DNA of 64,000 nt from the NCBI GenBank assembly GCA_964019425.1, contig OZ025793.1, positions 186,001 through 250,000 on the forward strand, given 5' to 3'. Below the pieces are notes generated by a model. That model was not told the DNA's origin. It made no database searches and saw only the letters and a list, made by a program, of their open reading frames with translations. Each line of letters begins with the position of its first letter. Within the stretch, counting starts at the first letter, position 1. The stretch comes from Flectonema sp. DT1601. Taxonomy: Eukaryota > Euglenozoa > Diplonemea > Diplonemida > Diplonemidae. Positions 10,642-20,200 of the stretch are shown here, in pieces. The position numbers and the translations under genes were made by a program.

Positions 10642-10782
10642 CTTGATTTGATTTGATTGTATGAAGATACTCGTTGAAAAAGGAATTGTCCAACAAAGGG
10701 AACTCTATTTTCTAGCGAATTCTCACCTGAAAGTCGCATCATCTTCAAAACTGCTAGTTATTTTATTAGAGTCCCGCTTTGC
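9838..10782. other. 3' flank of GH18-like gene copy 1
   Basis: About 945 bp found downstream of all five GH18-like genes. It contains a diverged direct duplication of about 100 bp (near 10246-10345 and 10365-10480), each half beginning with a hairpin-like GTGATCGTCGATCAC-type palindrome and ending in CCTCCCCT. There is a short GAGT microsatellite near 10278-10297 and a poly-T run of about 28 at 10613-10640. The equivalents lie at 16264-17208, 25819-26751, 35434-36378 and 45027-45971. I see no gene here. Confidence 0.7.
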
Positions 10783-13700
10783 TCAAATGCGCAACTCAGA
10801 AACGAAGTCTTTCTTCTCCTCGTTGTTGACCGCAGGATGGCTCATCGTTGTCAGAGAGGTCATGTCGATACCTTGGTGACTAGCAGCGAAATCGTCAGCC
10901 GCCTTCGACCGTCTGTAGAACACGGTAGCAACAGCCACCAACACACATCCGGCAACCACCGACACAGCTGTTATCAAGATAGGAAGAAAACCCTTGCTGC
11001 TCTCATCTTCCTTCTTGCTCTTCTCTTCTTCTACCGCAGTTTCATCATCATCTGCAGCTCCTCTCTGCATCTCCCACTCTTCGTGCATGGCTACAACTCC
11101 GGGAAGTTGCTTCTTGTTGAAAGCGCGCACCAGTCCCACAGCGCTTCCCCCTTCGATTTCAAAAGCCACAACACTTCCTTCCTCCTTCCCATCGTTTTCC
11201 AGAGCAGCAGCCCTCCTCGAATCCGTGCCGTCAAGCTTCAAGCACGTCGAAGAATCTCCAACCGAAGCACCACCACAGCTCCCTTGTGGACAGGCGCTGC
11301 TCGGGCAGATGAATTTGAACGATATCTGAACCTCAGGATTAAATAACCCCTGCAGCATGTTTCCGAATTGCGTCTTCGCAAAGGAACCAATTCCCCTTCT
11401 CAACACCAACCGCACCAACTTTCTCGCTCTAGACGCCTCGCTCGCACTACCAAAGCATTTCGTCTTCCCAGCAGGACAGGTACCCGACTTCGGGATCGCA
11501 CTGCACGTGTTCTTTGCACCCTTTCCCCTACTCGTACAGTACACACCTCCCTTCTTCCCGCTTTCGCAATTTCCGCAAACAGGTGCCTTCTCCCCCAGCT
11601 CTCCCCCCGACACTGGAGGCTCGCTACTTCCGAATTCCCTGCAAGCCTCGCCTTCACAAGCTTTTGCACATCTAGCCGATCCCGCGCTTCTCTGAAAACA
11701 CTTCAGACCGTCAGAGCAGCAGTGCGGTGCGGCAATGCAACTTCCCCACTCCGAGATAGTCTCACCGCAGGCGTTGATTTGTTCTCCTTCCCCCCCTTCT
11801 CCCGGAAATGGTCCTTCCCCCCCTTCTCCTGGTCCTTCCCCTCCTTCTTCTGGTTGCGGAGTCGGTCCACCTTCTTCGCCTTCTTCATCAGGTTGGGGGG
11901 TAGGTTCGCCGCCACCTTCTTCTCCTTCAGGCTGCGGTGTTGGTGATTCGCCACCTTCTTCTCCTTCAGGTTGTGGAGTTGGCCCGCCACCTTCTTCTCC
12001 TTCAGGTTGTGGAGTTGGTCCGCCACCTTCTTCTCCTTCAGGTTGTGGAGTTGGTCCGCCACCTTCTTCTCCTTCAGGTTGTGGAGTTGGTCCGCCACCT
12101 TCTTCTCCTTCAGGTTGTGGAGTTGGTCCGCCACCTTCTTCTCCTTCAGGTTGTGGAGTTGGTCCGCCACCTTCTTCTCCTTCAGGTTGTGGAGTTGGTC
12201 CGCCACCTTCTTCTCCTTCCGGCTGCGGAGTTGGTTCGCCACCCTCTTCTCCTTCAGGTTGTGGAGTAGGTTCGCCACCCTCTTCTCCTTCAGGCTGCGG
12301 AGTTGGCCCACCTCCTTCTTCGGGTTGCGGAGTTGGTGATTCGCCTTCTGGCTGGGGGGTTGGCCCACCTCCTTCCTCAGGCTGCGGTGTTGGTGATTCA
12401 CCTTCTGGCTGGGGAGTTGGCCCACCTCCTTCTTCAGGTTGCGGTGTTGGTGATTCGCCTTCTGGCTGGGGAGTTGGCCCACCTCCTTCTTCAGGTTGCG
12501 GTGTTGGTGATTCTCCTTCCGGCTGCGGTGTTGGCGTTGGCTGGCCGCCTTCTTCGGGTTGTGGTGTTGGCTGGCCGGGTGGAGTTGGCGTTTCTCCTTC
12601 TGGCTGCGGTGTTGGCGTTGGTTGACTGCCATCTTCAGGTTGTGGTGTTGGCTGGCCGGGTGGAGTTGGCGTTTCTCCTTCTGGCTGCGGCGTTGGCGTT
12701 GGTTGACTGCCATCTTCAGGTTGTGGTGTTGGCTGGCCGGGTGGAGTTGGTGTTGGCTGGCCGGGTGGAGTTGGCGTTGGCTGGCCGGGTGGAGTTGGTG
12801 TTGGCTGGCCGGGTGGAGTTGGCGTTGGCTGGCCGGGTGGAGTTGGCGTTGGCTGACCGGGTGGAGTTGGCGTTTCTCCTTGTGGCTGCGGTGTTGGCGT
12901 TGGCTGGCCGGGTGGAGTTGGCGTTGGCTGGCTGGGTGGAGTTGGCGTTTCTCCTTCCGGCTGCGGTGTTGGTACAGTTGGCACAGCTGTTGGTACAATT
13001 GGCACAGCTGTTGGCACAGCTGTTGGCACGGATGTCGGTACAATTGGTACGGATGTTGGCACAGCTGTCGGTACGGATGTCGGTACAATTGGCACAGATG
13101 TTGGCACAGCTGTCGGTACGGATGTCGGTACAATTGGCACAGATGTCGGCACAGCTGTTGGCACGGATGTCGGTACAATTGGCACAGATGTTGGTACAGC
13201 TGTTGGCACGGATGTCGGTACAATTGGCACAGATGTTGGCACAGCTGTCGGTACGGATGTCGGTACAATTGGCACAGATGTCGGCACAGCTGTTGGTACG
13301 GATGTCGGCACAGCTGTTGGCTTTGGAGGCTGAGGTGGTGGTGTGTATGGCGGGCGAGGTGTGTATGGCGGGCGAGGTGTGCATGGTGGCGGCGGAGTCG
13401 GCACGCAGCCGGGCTTACCAGGTCGGGTTCTCCGTGAAGGAGGGGTTCTCCGTGAAGGAGGTCTTCTCCAACGATTAATCGAAGGCCCAGACGGTGTCGT
13501 CGGATTGGTCGGTGCAGGGAACGGCTTCGCCAACATGCCGTGTGAGAGCTCCTTGTCTGCAGGAAGCTGTTGCAGAAGCTTCTGCGTCAGGCCGTGCAGG
13601 AAAAACTGTCCCTTCGCATTTTTTCGGGGATCCGACGACTGGTAATTGAAGTCGACGTCAATTCCATCAAATCCCTGATTGAGTACGATATCAATAAGTT

Positions 13701-14112
13701 GCTTGGCTACAAACCCTTCCTTTCCAAAACAATATTCCCAGCAGTCGTTGCCAGTGGTGCTGCTGCCGCCACCGTTCCGTTGCGAACCGGAACCGTCCAT
13801 TCCGCCATCACCGAACTCCAAGATGACCTTCTTTCCATCCGACTGCCACTGCGATACCAGCATTGCGTTTGCTTGGTTGTCGCAAACCGGAACCGGACTC
13901 CCGATCTCACATTGAGTGTTACAGCTGTTCATACCGGGTGATCCGTCATAAGTTACCGCAGAGGAGATCAACAGCGTCTTGAACCCGTCGGTCTGATCAG
14001 CAGTCGGGCAGGTTTTCCAGTTCTCGACATACGCAGCACTGGTGGGGTTCTGAAAACAATCAGCTCCACGAGCGAGTGACAGGAGCAACAGTGGAATTCC
14101 TTCCTTAATCAT
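10783..14112 (-). CDS. Surface protein: inactive GH18-like domain, Pro/Glu-rich stalk, CBM1-like region, membrane anchor (copy 1)
   Basis: A 1109-residue protein counted from the ATG at 14112, chosen because it gives a clean signal peptide (MIKEGIPLLLLSLARGADC). The frame stays open 40 codons further upstream, but that part looks like UTR. Residues about 25-200 resemble a glycoside hydrolase family 18 barrel: YVENW strand 1, a VILEFGDGG segment near residue 96, and FDGIDVDFN at 148-156. GH18 enzymes have DGxDxDxE there; the catalytic Glu is Asn156, so chitinase activity is unlikely and sugar binding is more plausible. A stalk of roughly 520 residues follows (VPTSVPIVPTSVPTA, PTPTPPGQ and PQPEGEEGGG repeats). 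Then come a CBM1-like Cys cluster (WGSC, HCCSDGLKC), further Cys-rich sequence, a membrane segment near residues 1038-1063 and a tail of about 43 residues. An ACTAAACAG acceptor-like site lies 22 nt before the ATG. Confidence 0.85.
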   Translation of the reverse strand: MIKEGIPLLLLSLARGADCFQNPTSAAYVENWKTCPTADQTDGFKTLLISSAVTYDGSPGMNSCNTQCEIGSPVPVCDNQANAMLVSQWQSDGKKVILEFGDGGMDGSGSQRNGGGSSTTGNDCWEYCFGKEGFVAKQLIDIVLNQGFDGIDVDFNYQSSDPRKNAKGQFFLHGLTQKLLQQLPADKELSHGMLAKPFPAPTNPTTPSGPSINRWRRPPSRRTPPSRRTRPGKPGCVPTPPPPCTPRPPYTPRPPYTPPPQPPKPTAVPTSVPTAVPTSVPIVPTSVPTAVPTSVPIVPTSVPTAVPTSVPIVPTSVPTAVPTSVPIVPTSVPTAVPTSVPIVPTSVPTAVPTSVPIVPTSVPTAVPTAVPIVPTAVPTVPTPQPEGETPTPPSQPTPTPPGQPTPTPQPQGETPTPPGQPTPTPPGQPTPTPPGQPTPTPPGQPTPTPPGQPTPTPPGQPTPQPEDGSQPTPTPQPEGETPTPPGQPTPQPEDGSQPTPTPQPEGETPTPPGQPTPQPEEGGQPTPTPQPEGESPTPQPEEGGGPTPQPEGESPTPQPEEGGGPTPQPEGESPTPQPEEGGGPTPQPEGESPTPQPEEGGGPTPQPEGEEGGEPTPQPEGEEGGEPTPQPEGEEGGGPTPQPEGEEGGGPTPQPEGEEGGGPTPQPEGEEGGGPTPQPEGEEGGGPTPQPEGEEGGGPTPQPEGEEGGGPTPQPEGEEGGESPTPQPEGEEGGGEPTPQPDEEGEEGGPTPQPEEGGEGPGEGGEGPFPGEGGEGEQINACGETISEWGSCIAAPHCCSDGLKCFQRSAGSARCAKACEGEACREFGSSEPPVSGGELGEKAPVCGNCESGKKGGVYCTSRGKGAKNTCSAIPKSGTCPAGKTKCFGSASEASRARKLVRLVLRRGIGSFAKTQFGNMLQGLFNPEVQISFKFICPSSACPQGSCGGASVGDSSTCLKLDGTDSRRAAALENDGKEEGSVVAFEIEGGSAVGLVRAFNKKQLPGVVAMHEEWEMQRGAADDDETAVEEEKSKKEDESSKGFLPILITAVSVVAGCVLVAVATVFYRRSKAADDFAASHQGIDMTSLTTMSHPAVNNEEKKDFVSELRI
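11785..13340 (-). repeat. Minisatellite coding for the stalk, copy 1
   Basis: In-frame tandem repeats of three kinds: about six 14-residue VPTSVPIVPTSVPTA-type units, 8-residue PTPTPPGQ units (five in the main run), and 12-residue PTPQPEGEEGGG units. The equivalents in the other copies are near 18211-19766, 27754-29381, 37381-38975 and 46974-48568. The block is open in most frames on both strands because the repeat lengths are multiples of three or short, which creates long spurious reading frames. Confidence 0.9.
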
Positions 14113-14381
14113 GTTTCGTGTTTTAAGAAGCAAACTGTTTAGTGAAAATAATAAGGGAAAGCAACAAGGGAATTCACCAATAATATTCCAATCAACATAT
14201 CGTAATGTAAGTATCGAATACAGTGACAGCAAATACTGTCAAAAGTGTTTTAGTAGTTTTAAATAAATGAACGTAGTCTCCAGAAACCAGATCTGCTGCC
14301 GTACTGGTACAAACTTTCCATTACTTTCATTCCTTCCGTTGACGACCTTCTCAACTCCGGCTTAGGTTATCTCTGATATGT
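14113..14381. promoter_or_regulatory. Upstream region of GH18-like gene copy 1
   Basis: About 270 bp between the GH18-like start codon and R copy a2, conserved upstream of all five copies. It must hold the 5' UTR and probably the promoter unless transcription is polycistronic. No TATA box or other named element is convincing. Confidence 0.35.
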
Positions 14382-15020
14382 ATGTTTCGCTTCCAGAGTC
14401 TCCATTTAGAGTTCCGTTTTTTTTTTTTTTCTCTTCCCCAATCGAACAACTAGGTTTCAGGGAGAGTGTGCTGTTCGACAAATAAACCACAGGTATCTAG
14501 GACCTCCTTACGATGCGTTATGAAATTAGTAGTCCACCACATCCTGCCAAGTAAGTCCATTTACTGTTGAAGGAGGCATTAGTATAGAATAAAGGACAAA
14601 ACAAGTGATTGGAATCTTGGAACAAAGGGAGTATCCCGACTACTGCACTGAAGTGGCAACAGCCAGGGCTGAGGAGTTCCTCCCCCTCAAAACAAGGCAG
14701 AGATTGGTTTTCATGACTCTCGCAACCCTCCAACGCCTCTCAGAGATGTCTTCCCGACGAGAAGGGTTAATTAAAAGTTGCTCTTTGTTTGTTTTTTCTT
14801 CTTTCCATATATTCAGGAATGATCTCCGAAGTGTTTCCCGCTGGAGAGAATACTTTCAACTCAACCCAGCAGAATTGCACTCCGTTCTACACGTGAACAG
14901 CAGTTTCTCGCAAACTCGACCAGACGAGAATCAAATAATAATATGATCTTTGACAACAGAGAGAGACCTCTGCAGCACAACAACAGCTGCAGGTCCTTGG
15001 GAGCCGTCACTACGAAAACA
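14382..15020 (+). repeat. R repeat, copy a2
   Basis: Full-length R copy upstream of GH18-like gene 1, followed by GGTTTCAGAGAGAG and a TG microsatellite. The motif GGTTTCAG-[AG]-GAGAG also occurs inside the copy at 14453, close to its left end. Confidence 0.9.
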
Positions 15021-15315
15021 GGTTTCAGAGAGAGAGAGTGTGTGTGTGTGTTATTTGATGAAAGAGTATGTAGGATCACACCAAGGCACAGTAAACACAT
15101 TTCAGAATAGTGTAGATGTGCTGGTTAAATGTGATTCTTACTTTGCTATTGCGCGGTTGATAATACTGTTGAATTGAGATCGGGCTCAGTGCAATCAGCC
15201 TGTCCAGCGCGTTTATTCAATCATGAGATTCGTGAAACTTTTACACCTCAGTTTATGACATCACACAAGTTACGCGAGACATCGTCCCCTTACATTAATT
15301 ATAATATACGAGAAC
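15021..15315. other. Spacer between R copies a2 and b2
   Basis: About 295 bp of unique array sequence starting with a (GA)n(TG)n microsatellite. It is conserved in all five units (also 21447-21741, 31062-31356, 40656-40950, 50249-50543). A short plus-strand open stretch runs from it into R copy b, but there is no support for a gene. Confidence 0.6.
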
Positions 15316-15619
15316 TAAACCACAGGTATCTAGGACCTCCTTACGATGCGTTATGAAATTAGTAGTCCACCACATCCTGCCAAGTAAGTCCATTTACTGT
15401 TGAAGGAGGCATTAGTATAGAATAAAGGACAAAACAAGTGATTGGAATCTTGGAACAAAGGGAGTATCCTGACTACTGCACTGAAGTGGCAACAGCCAGG
15501 GCTGAGGAGTTCCTCCCCCTCAAAACAAGGCAGAGATTGGTTTTCATGACTCTCGCAACCCTCCAACGCCTCTCAGGGATGTCTTCCCGACGAGAAGGGT
15601 TAATTAAAAGTTGCTCTTT
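15316..15619 (+). repeat. R repeat, copy b2 (truncated)
   Basis: A 304-bp R copy lacking both ends of the full form. It begins at TAAACCACAGG and stops inside the intron-like segment at TTGCTCTTT. Confidence 0.9.
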
Positions 15620-15845
15620 TCGCTTACATTACAAATTGCTATCACAAAAGCAAGTGAGTGTACGACACGCAGGCAGATGGCGACAGAAAGCATACAAACG
15701 ACTACAATGAAGTTGGGAATAACAGAGAGCTCAGAGAATGTCAACGCTGTGTAGAATTACGAAAGTATCCGCAACACCCTTTTCGGGATTCGGAGTCCAG
15801 TGCCCTGGTATAATTCTATCATCATAGCAACAGGAAGATTAAAAT

Positions 15846-16263
15846 AAGTGATTGGAATCTTGGAACAAAGGGAGTATCCTGACTACTGCACTGAAGTGGC
15901 AACAGCCAGGGCTGAGGAGTTCCTCCCCCTCAAAACAAGGCAGAGATTGGTTTTCATGACTCTCGCAACCCTCCAACGCCTCTCAGAGATGTCTTCCCGA
16001 CGAGAAGGGTTAATTAAAAGTTGCTCTTTGTTTGTTTTTTCTTCTTTCCATATATTCAGGAATGATCTCCGAAGTGTTTCCCGCTGGAGAGAATACTTTC
16101 AACTCAACCCAGCAGAATTGCACTCCGTTCTACACGTGAACAGCAGTTTCTCGCAAACTCGACCAGACGAGAATCAAATAATAATATGATCTTTGACAAC
16201 AGAGAGAGACCTCTGCAGCACAACAACAGCTGCAGGTCCTTGGGAGCCGTCACTACGAAAACA
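15846..16263 (+). repeat. R repeat, copy c2
   Basis: A 418-bp R copy starting at AAGTGATTGG and reaching the normal right end. Here it joins the GTTAGTTATG spacer directly, unlike the c copies of other units, which join AAGCGTCTTTG. Confidence 0.9.
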
Positions 16264-17035
16264 GTTAGTTATGAAAAAAGTTAAAATCATTTCTCCCCCT
16301 TTCTCGCATACTTTTAACGATACCCTGATAAAGAAATAAAAATGAGTTGTAACGCAGCAGCTAATGATTAGCCATCTAAGAATAAGAAGACAGAGTGTTA
16401 GCTAATGTTATATTATGCAGGCACCGTCAAAAAGGATATCGGGGCAAGAATGTCTTCAACCGTTGCATTCCCAACCCGAAAGTCAATTAAGTTACCATCA
16501 TCAGTTAGAGCGCATTGGTATGTTAGGCATCGATCATCGATATATTGGGTAAAGTGGTGTAGAGTGAGGCACCATCGTGCAGTTGGGTGCACGGTGATTG
16601 AAAAGAAAATTAAAAAGGTGTGTCACTTTGAAGCACTACGTCACCAACACAATAGTGGGACAGGCAAACAAGTGATCGTCGATCACCCCAACAGTCAGTA
16701 AGATTGAGTGAGTGAGTGAGTGGCCTTGCAAGGGAACAAATTAAGCTTGACAGGCCTCCCCTTTTTCCATTTAACTAAAAGGGTTGCATGGTGATCGTCG
16801 GTCACCCTAACAGAGCAATACATCAGTAAGAGGGGGTGAGGAAGTGAGGAGTGAGTTTGAGAAATAAAACCTTGCAGGCTAATATTCCTCCCCTGTTTTT
16901 TTCAGGGTATATAATTTTATAAAGGGATTAACGAAAGAGGAAGCAAAATGAGCCAAGCGGGCCTTCTGCAATCCGCTAGTAATATAATACTGGAGAGGAA
17001 ATCATAATTAAAACACATCATTTTATATAAAACAT

Positions 17036-17067
<32 letters not shown>

Positions 17068-17208
17068 CTTGATTTGATTTGATTGTATGAAGATACTCGT
17101 TGAAAAAGGAATTGTCCAACAAAGGGAACTCTATTTTCTAGCGAATTCTCACCTGAAAGTCGCATCATCTTCAAAACTGCTAGTTATTTTATTAGAGTCC
17201 CGCTTTGC

Positions 17209-20200
17209 TCAAATGCGCAACTCAGAAACGAAGTCTTTCTTCTCCTCGTTGTTGACCGCAGGATGGCTCATCGTTGTCAGAGAGGTCATGTCGATACCTT
17301 GGTGACTAGCAGCGAAATCGTCAGCCGCCTTCGACCGTCTGTAGAACACGGTAGCAACAGCCACCAACACACATCCGGCAACCACCGACACAGCTGTTAT
17401 CAAGATAGGAAGAAAACCCTTGCTGCTCTCATCTTCCTTCTTGCTCTTCTCTTCTTCTACCGCAGTTTCATCATCATCTGCAGCTCCTCTCTGCATCTCC
17501 CACTCTTCGTGCATGGCTACAACTCCGGGAAGTTGCTTCTTGTTGAAAGCGCGCACCAGTCCCACAGCGCTTCCCCCTTCGATTTCAAAAGCCACAACAC
17601 TTCCTTCCTCCTTCCCATCGTTTTCCAGAGCAGCAGCCCTCCTCGAATCCGTGCCGTCAAGCTTCAAGCACGTCGAAGAATCTCCAACCGAAGCACCACC
17701 ACAGCTCCCTTGTGGACAGGCGCTGCTCGGGCAGATGAATTTGAACGATATCTGAACCTCAGGATTAAATAACCCCTGCAGCATGTTTCCGAATTGCGTC
17801 TTCGCAAAGGAACCAATTCCCCTTCTCAACACCAACCGCACCAACTTTCTCGCTCTAGACGCCTCGCTCGCACTACCAAAGCATTTCGTCTTCCCAGCAG
17901 GACAGGTACCCGACTTCGGGATCGCACTGCACGTGTTCTTTGCACCCTTTCCCCTACTCGTACAGTACACACCTCCCTTCTTCCCGCTTTCGCAATTTCC
18001 GCAAACAGGTGCCTTCTCCCCCAGCTCTCCCCCCGACACTGGAGGCTCGCTACTTCCGAATTCCCTGCAAGCCTCGCCTTCACAAGCTTTTGCACATCTA
18101 GCCGATCCCGCGCTTCTCTGAAAACACTTCAGACCGTCAGAGCAGCAGTGCGGTGCGGCAATGCAACTTCCCCACTCCGAGATAGTCTCACCGCAGGCGT
18201 TGATTTGTTCTCCTTCCCCCCCTTCTCCCGGAAATGGTCCTTCCCCCCCTTCTCCTGGTCCTTCCCCTCCTTCTTCTGGTTGCGGAGTCGGTCCACCTTC
18301 TTCGCCTTCTTCATCAGGTTGGGGGGTAGGTTCGCCGCCACCTTCTTCTCCTTCAGGCTGCGGTGTTGGTGATTCGCCACCTTCTTCTCCTTCAGGTTGT
18401 GGAGTTGGCCCGCCACCTTCTTCTCCTTCAGGTTGTGGAGTTGGTCCGCCACCTTCTTCTCCTTCAGGTTGTGGAGTTGGTCCGCCACCTTCTTCTCCTT
18501 CAGGTTGTGGAGTTGGTCCGCCACCTTCTTCTCCTTCAGGTTGTGGAGTTGGTCCGCCACCTTCTTCTCCTTCAGGTTGTGGAGTTGGTCCGCCACCTTC
18601 TTCTCCTTCAGGTTGTGGAGTTGGTCCGCCACCTTCTTCTCCTTCCGGCTGCGGAGTTGGTTCGCCACCCTCTTCTCCTTCAGGTTGTGGAGTAGGTTCG
18701 CCACCCTCTTCTCCTTCAGGCTGCGGAGTTGGCCCACCTCCTTCTTCGGGTTGCGGAGTTGGTGATTCGCCTTCTGGCTGGGGGGTTGGCCCACCTCCTT
18801 CCTCAGGCTGCGGTGTTGGTGATTCACCTTCTGGCTGGGGAGTTGGCCCACCTCCTTCTTCAGGTTGCGGTGTTGGTGATTCGCCTTCTGGCTGGGGAGT
18901 TGGCCCACCTCCTTCTTCAGGTTGCGGTGTTGGTGATTCTCCTTCCGGCTGCGGTGTTGGCGTTGGCTGGCCGCCTTCTTCGGGTTGTGGTGTTGGCTGG
19001 CCGGGTGGAGTTGGCGTTTCTCCTTCTGGCTGCGGTGTTGGCGTTGGTTGACTGCCATCTTCAGGTTGTGGTGTTGGCTGGCCGGGTGGAGTTGGCGTTT
19101 CTCCTTCTGGCTGCGGCGTTGGCGTTGGTTGACTGCCATCTTCAGGTTGTGGTGTTGGCTGGCCGGGTGGAGTTGGTGTTGGCTGGCCGGGTGGAGTTGG
19201 CGTTGGCTGGCCGGGTGGAGTTGGTGTTGGCTGGCCGGGTGGAGTTGGCGTTGGCTGGCCGGGTGGAGTTGGCGTTGGCTGACCGGGTGGAGTTGGCGTT
19301 TCTCCTTGTGGCTGCGGTGTTGGCGTTGGCTGGCCGGGTGGAGTTGGCGTTGGCTGGCTGGGTGGAGTTGGCGTTTCTCCTTCCGGCTGCGGTGTTGGTA
19401 CAGTTGGCACAGCTGTTGGTACAATTGGCACAGCTGTTGGCACAGCTGTTGGCACGGATGTCGGTACAATTGGTACGGATGTTGGCACAGCTGTCGGTAC
19501 GGATGTCGGTACAATTGGCACAGATGTTGGCACAGCTGTCGGTACGGATGTCGGTACAATTGGCACAGATGTCGGCACAGCTGTTGGCACGGATGTCGGT
19601 ACAATTGGCACAGATGTTGGTACAGCTGTTGGCACGGATGTCGGTACAATTGGCACAGATGTTGGCACAGCTGTCGGTACGGATGTCGGTACAATTGGCA
19701 CAGATGTCGGCACAGCTGTTGGTACGGATGTCGGCACAGCTGTTGGCTTTGGAGGCTGAGGTGGTGGTGTGTATGGCGGGCGAGGTGTGTATGGCGGGCG
19801 AGGTGTGCATGGTGGCGGCGGAGTCGGCACGCAGCCGGGCTTACCAGGTCGGGTTCTCCGTGAAGGAGGGGTTCTCCGTGAAGGAGGTCTTCTCCAACGA
19901 TTAATCGAAGGCCCAGACGGTGTCGTCGGATTGGTCGGTGCAGGGAACGGCTTCGCCAACATGCCGTGTGAGAGCTCCTTGTCTGCAGGAAGCTGTTGCA
20001 GAAGCTTCTGCGTCAGGCCGTGCAGGAAAAACTGTCCCTTCGCATTTTTTCGGGGATCCGACGACTGGTAATTGAAGTCGACGTCAATTCCATCAAATCC
20101 CTGATTGAGTACGATATCAATAAGTTGCTTGGCTACAAACCCTTCCTTTCCAAAACAATATTCCCAGCAGTCGTTGCCAGTGGTGCTGCTGCCGCCACCG

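Larger units (their letters stand above)
9838..16263 (-). repeat. Array unit 1 (short form)
   Basis: This unit holds a GH18-like gene and R copies a, b and c, but not the secreted Cys-rich gene, the gene remnant or the unidentified block. Its R copy c runs directly into the GTTAGTTATG spacer that in units 2-4 follows copy d. That junction is what a deletion by recombination between copies c and d would leave. Confidence 0.9.

Noticed and set aside
11703-13268. Long antisense and alternative-frame open stretches over the stalk minisatellite (up to 521 codons)
   Set aside because: They are a by-product of short in-frame repeats that lack stops in most frames. The composition is low-complexity (His/Gln/Leu, Trp/Cys or Ser/Pro/Gly) and there are no domains or signals.
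14113-14232. 40-residue N-terminal extension of the GH18-like protein
   Set aside because: It would bury the signal peptide inside the protein. The downstream ATG gives a standard signal peptide and follows an acceptor-like AACAG site.
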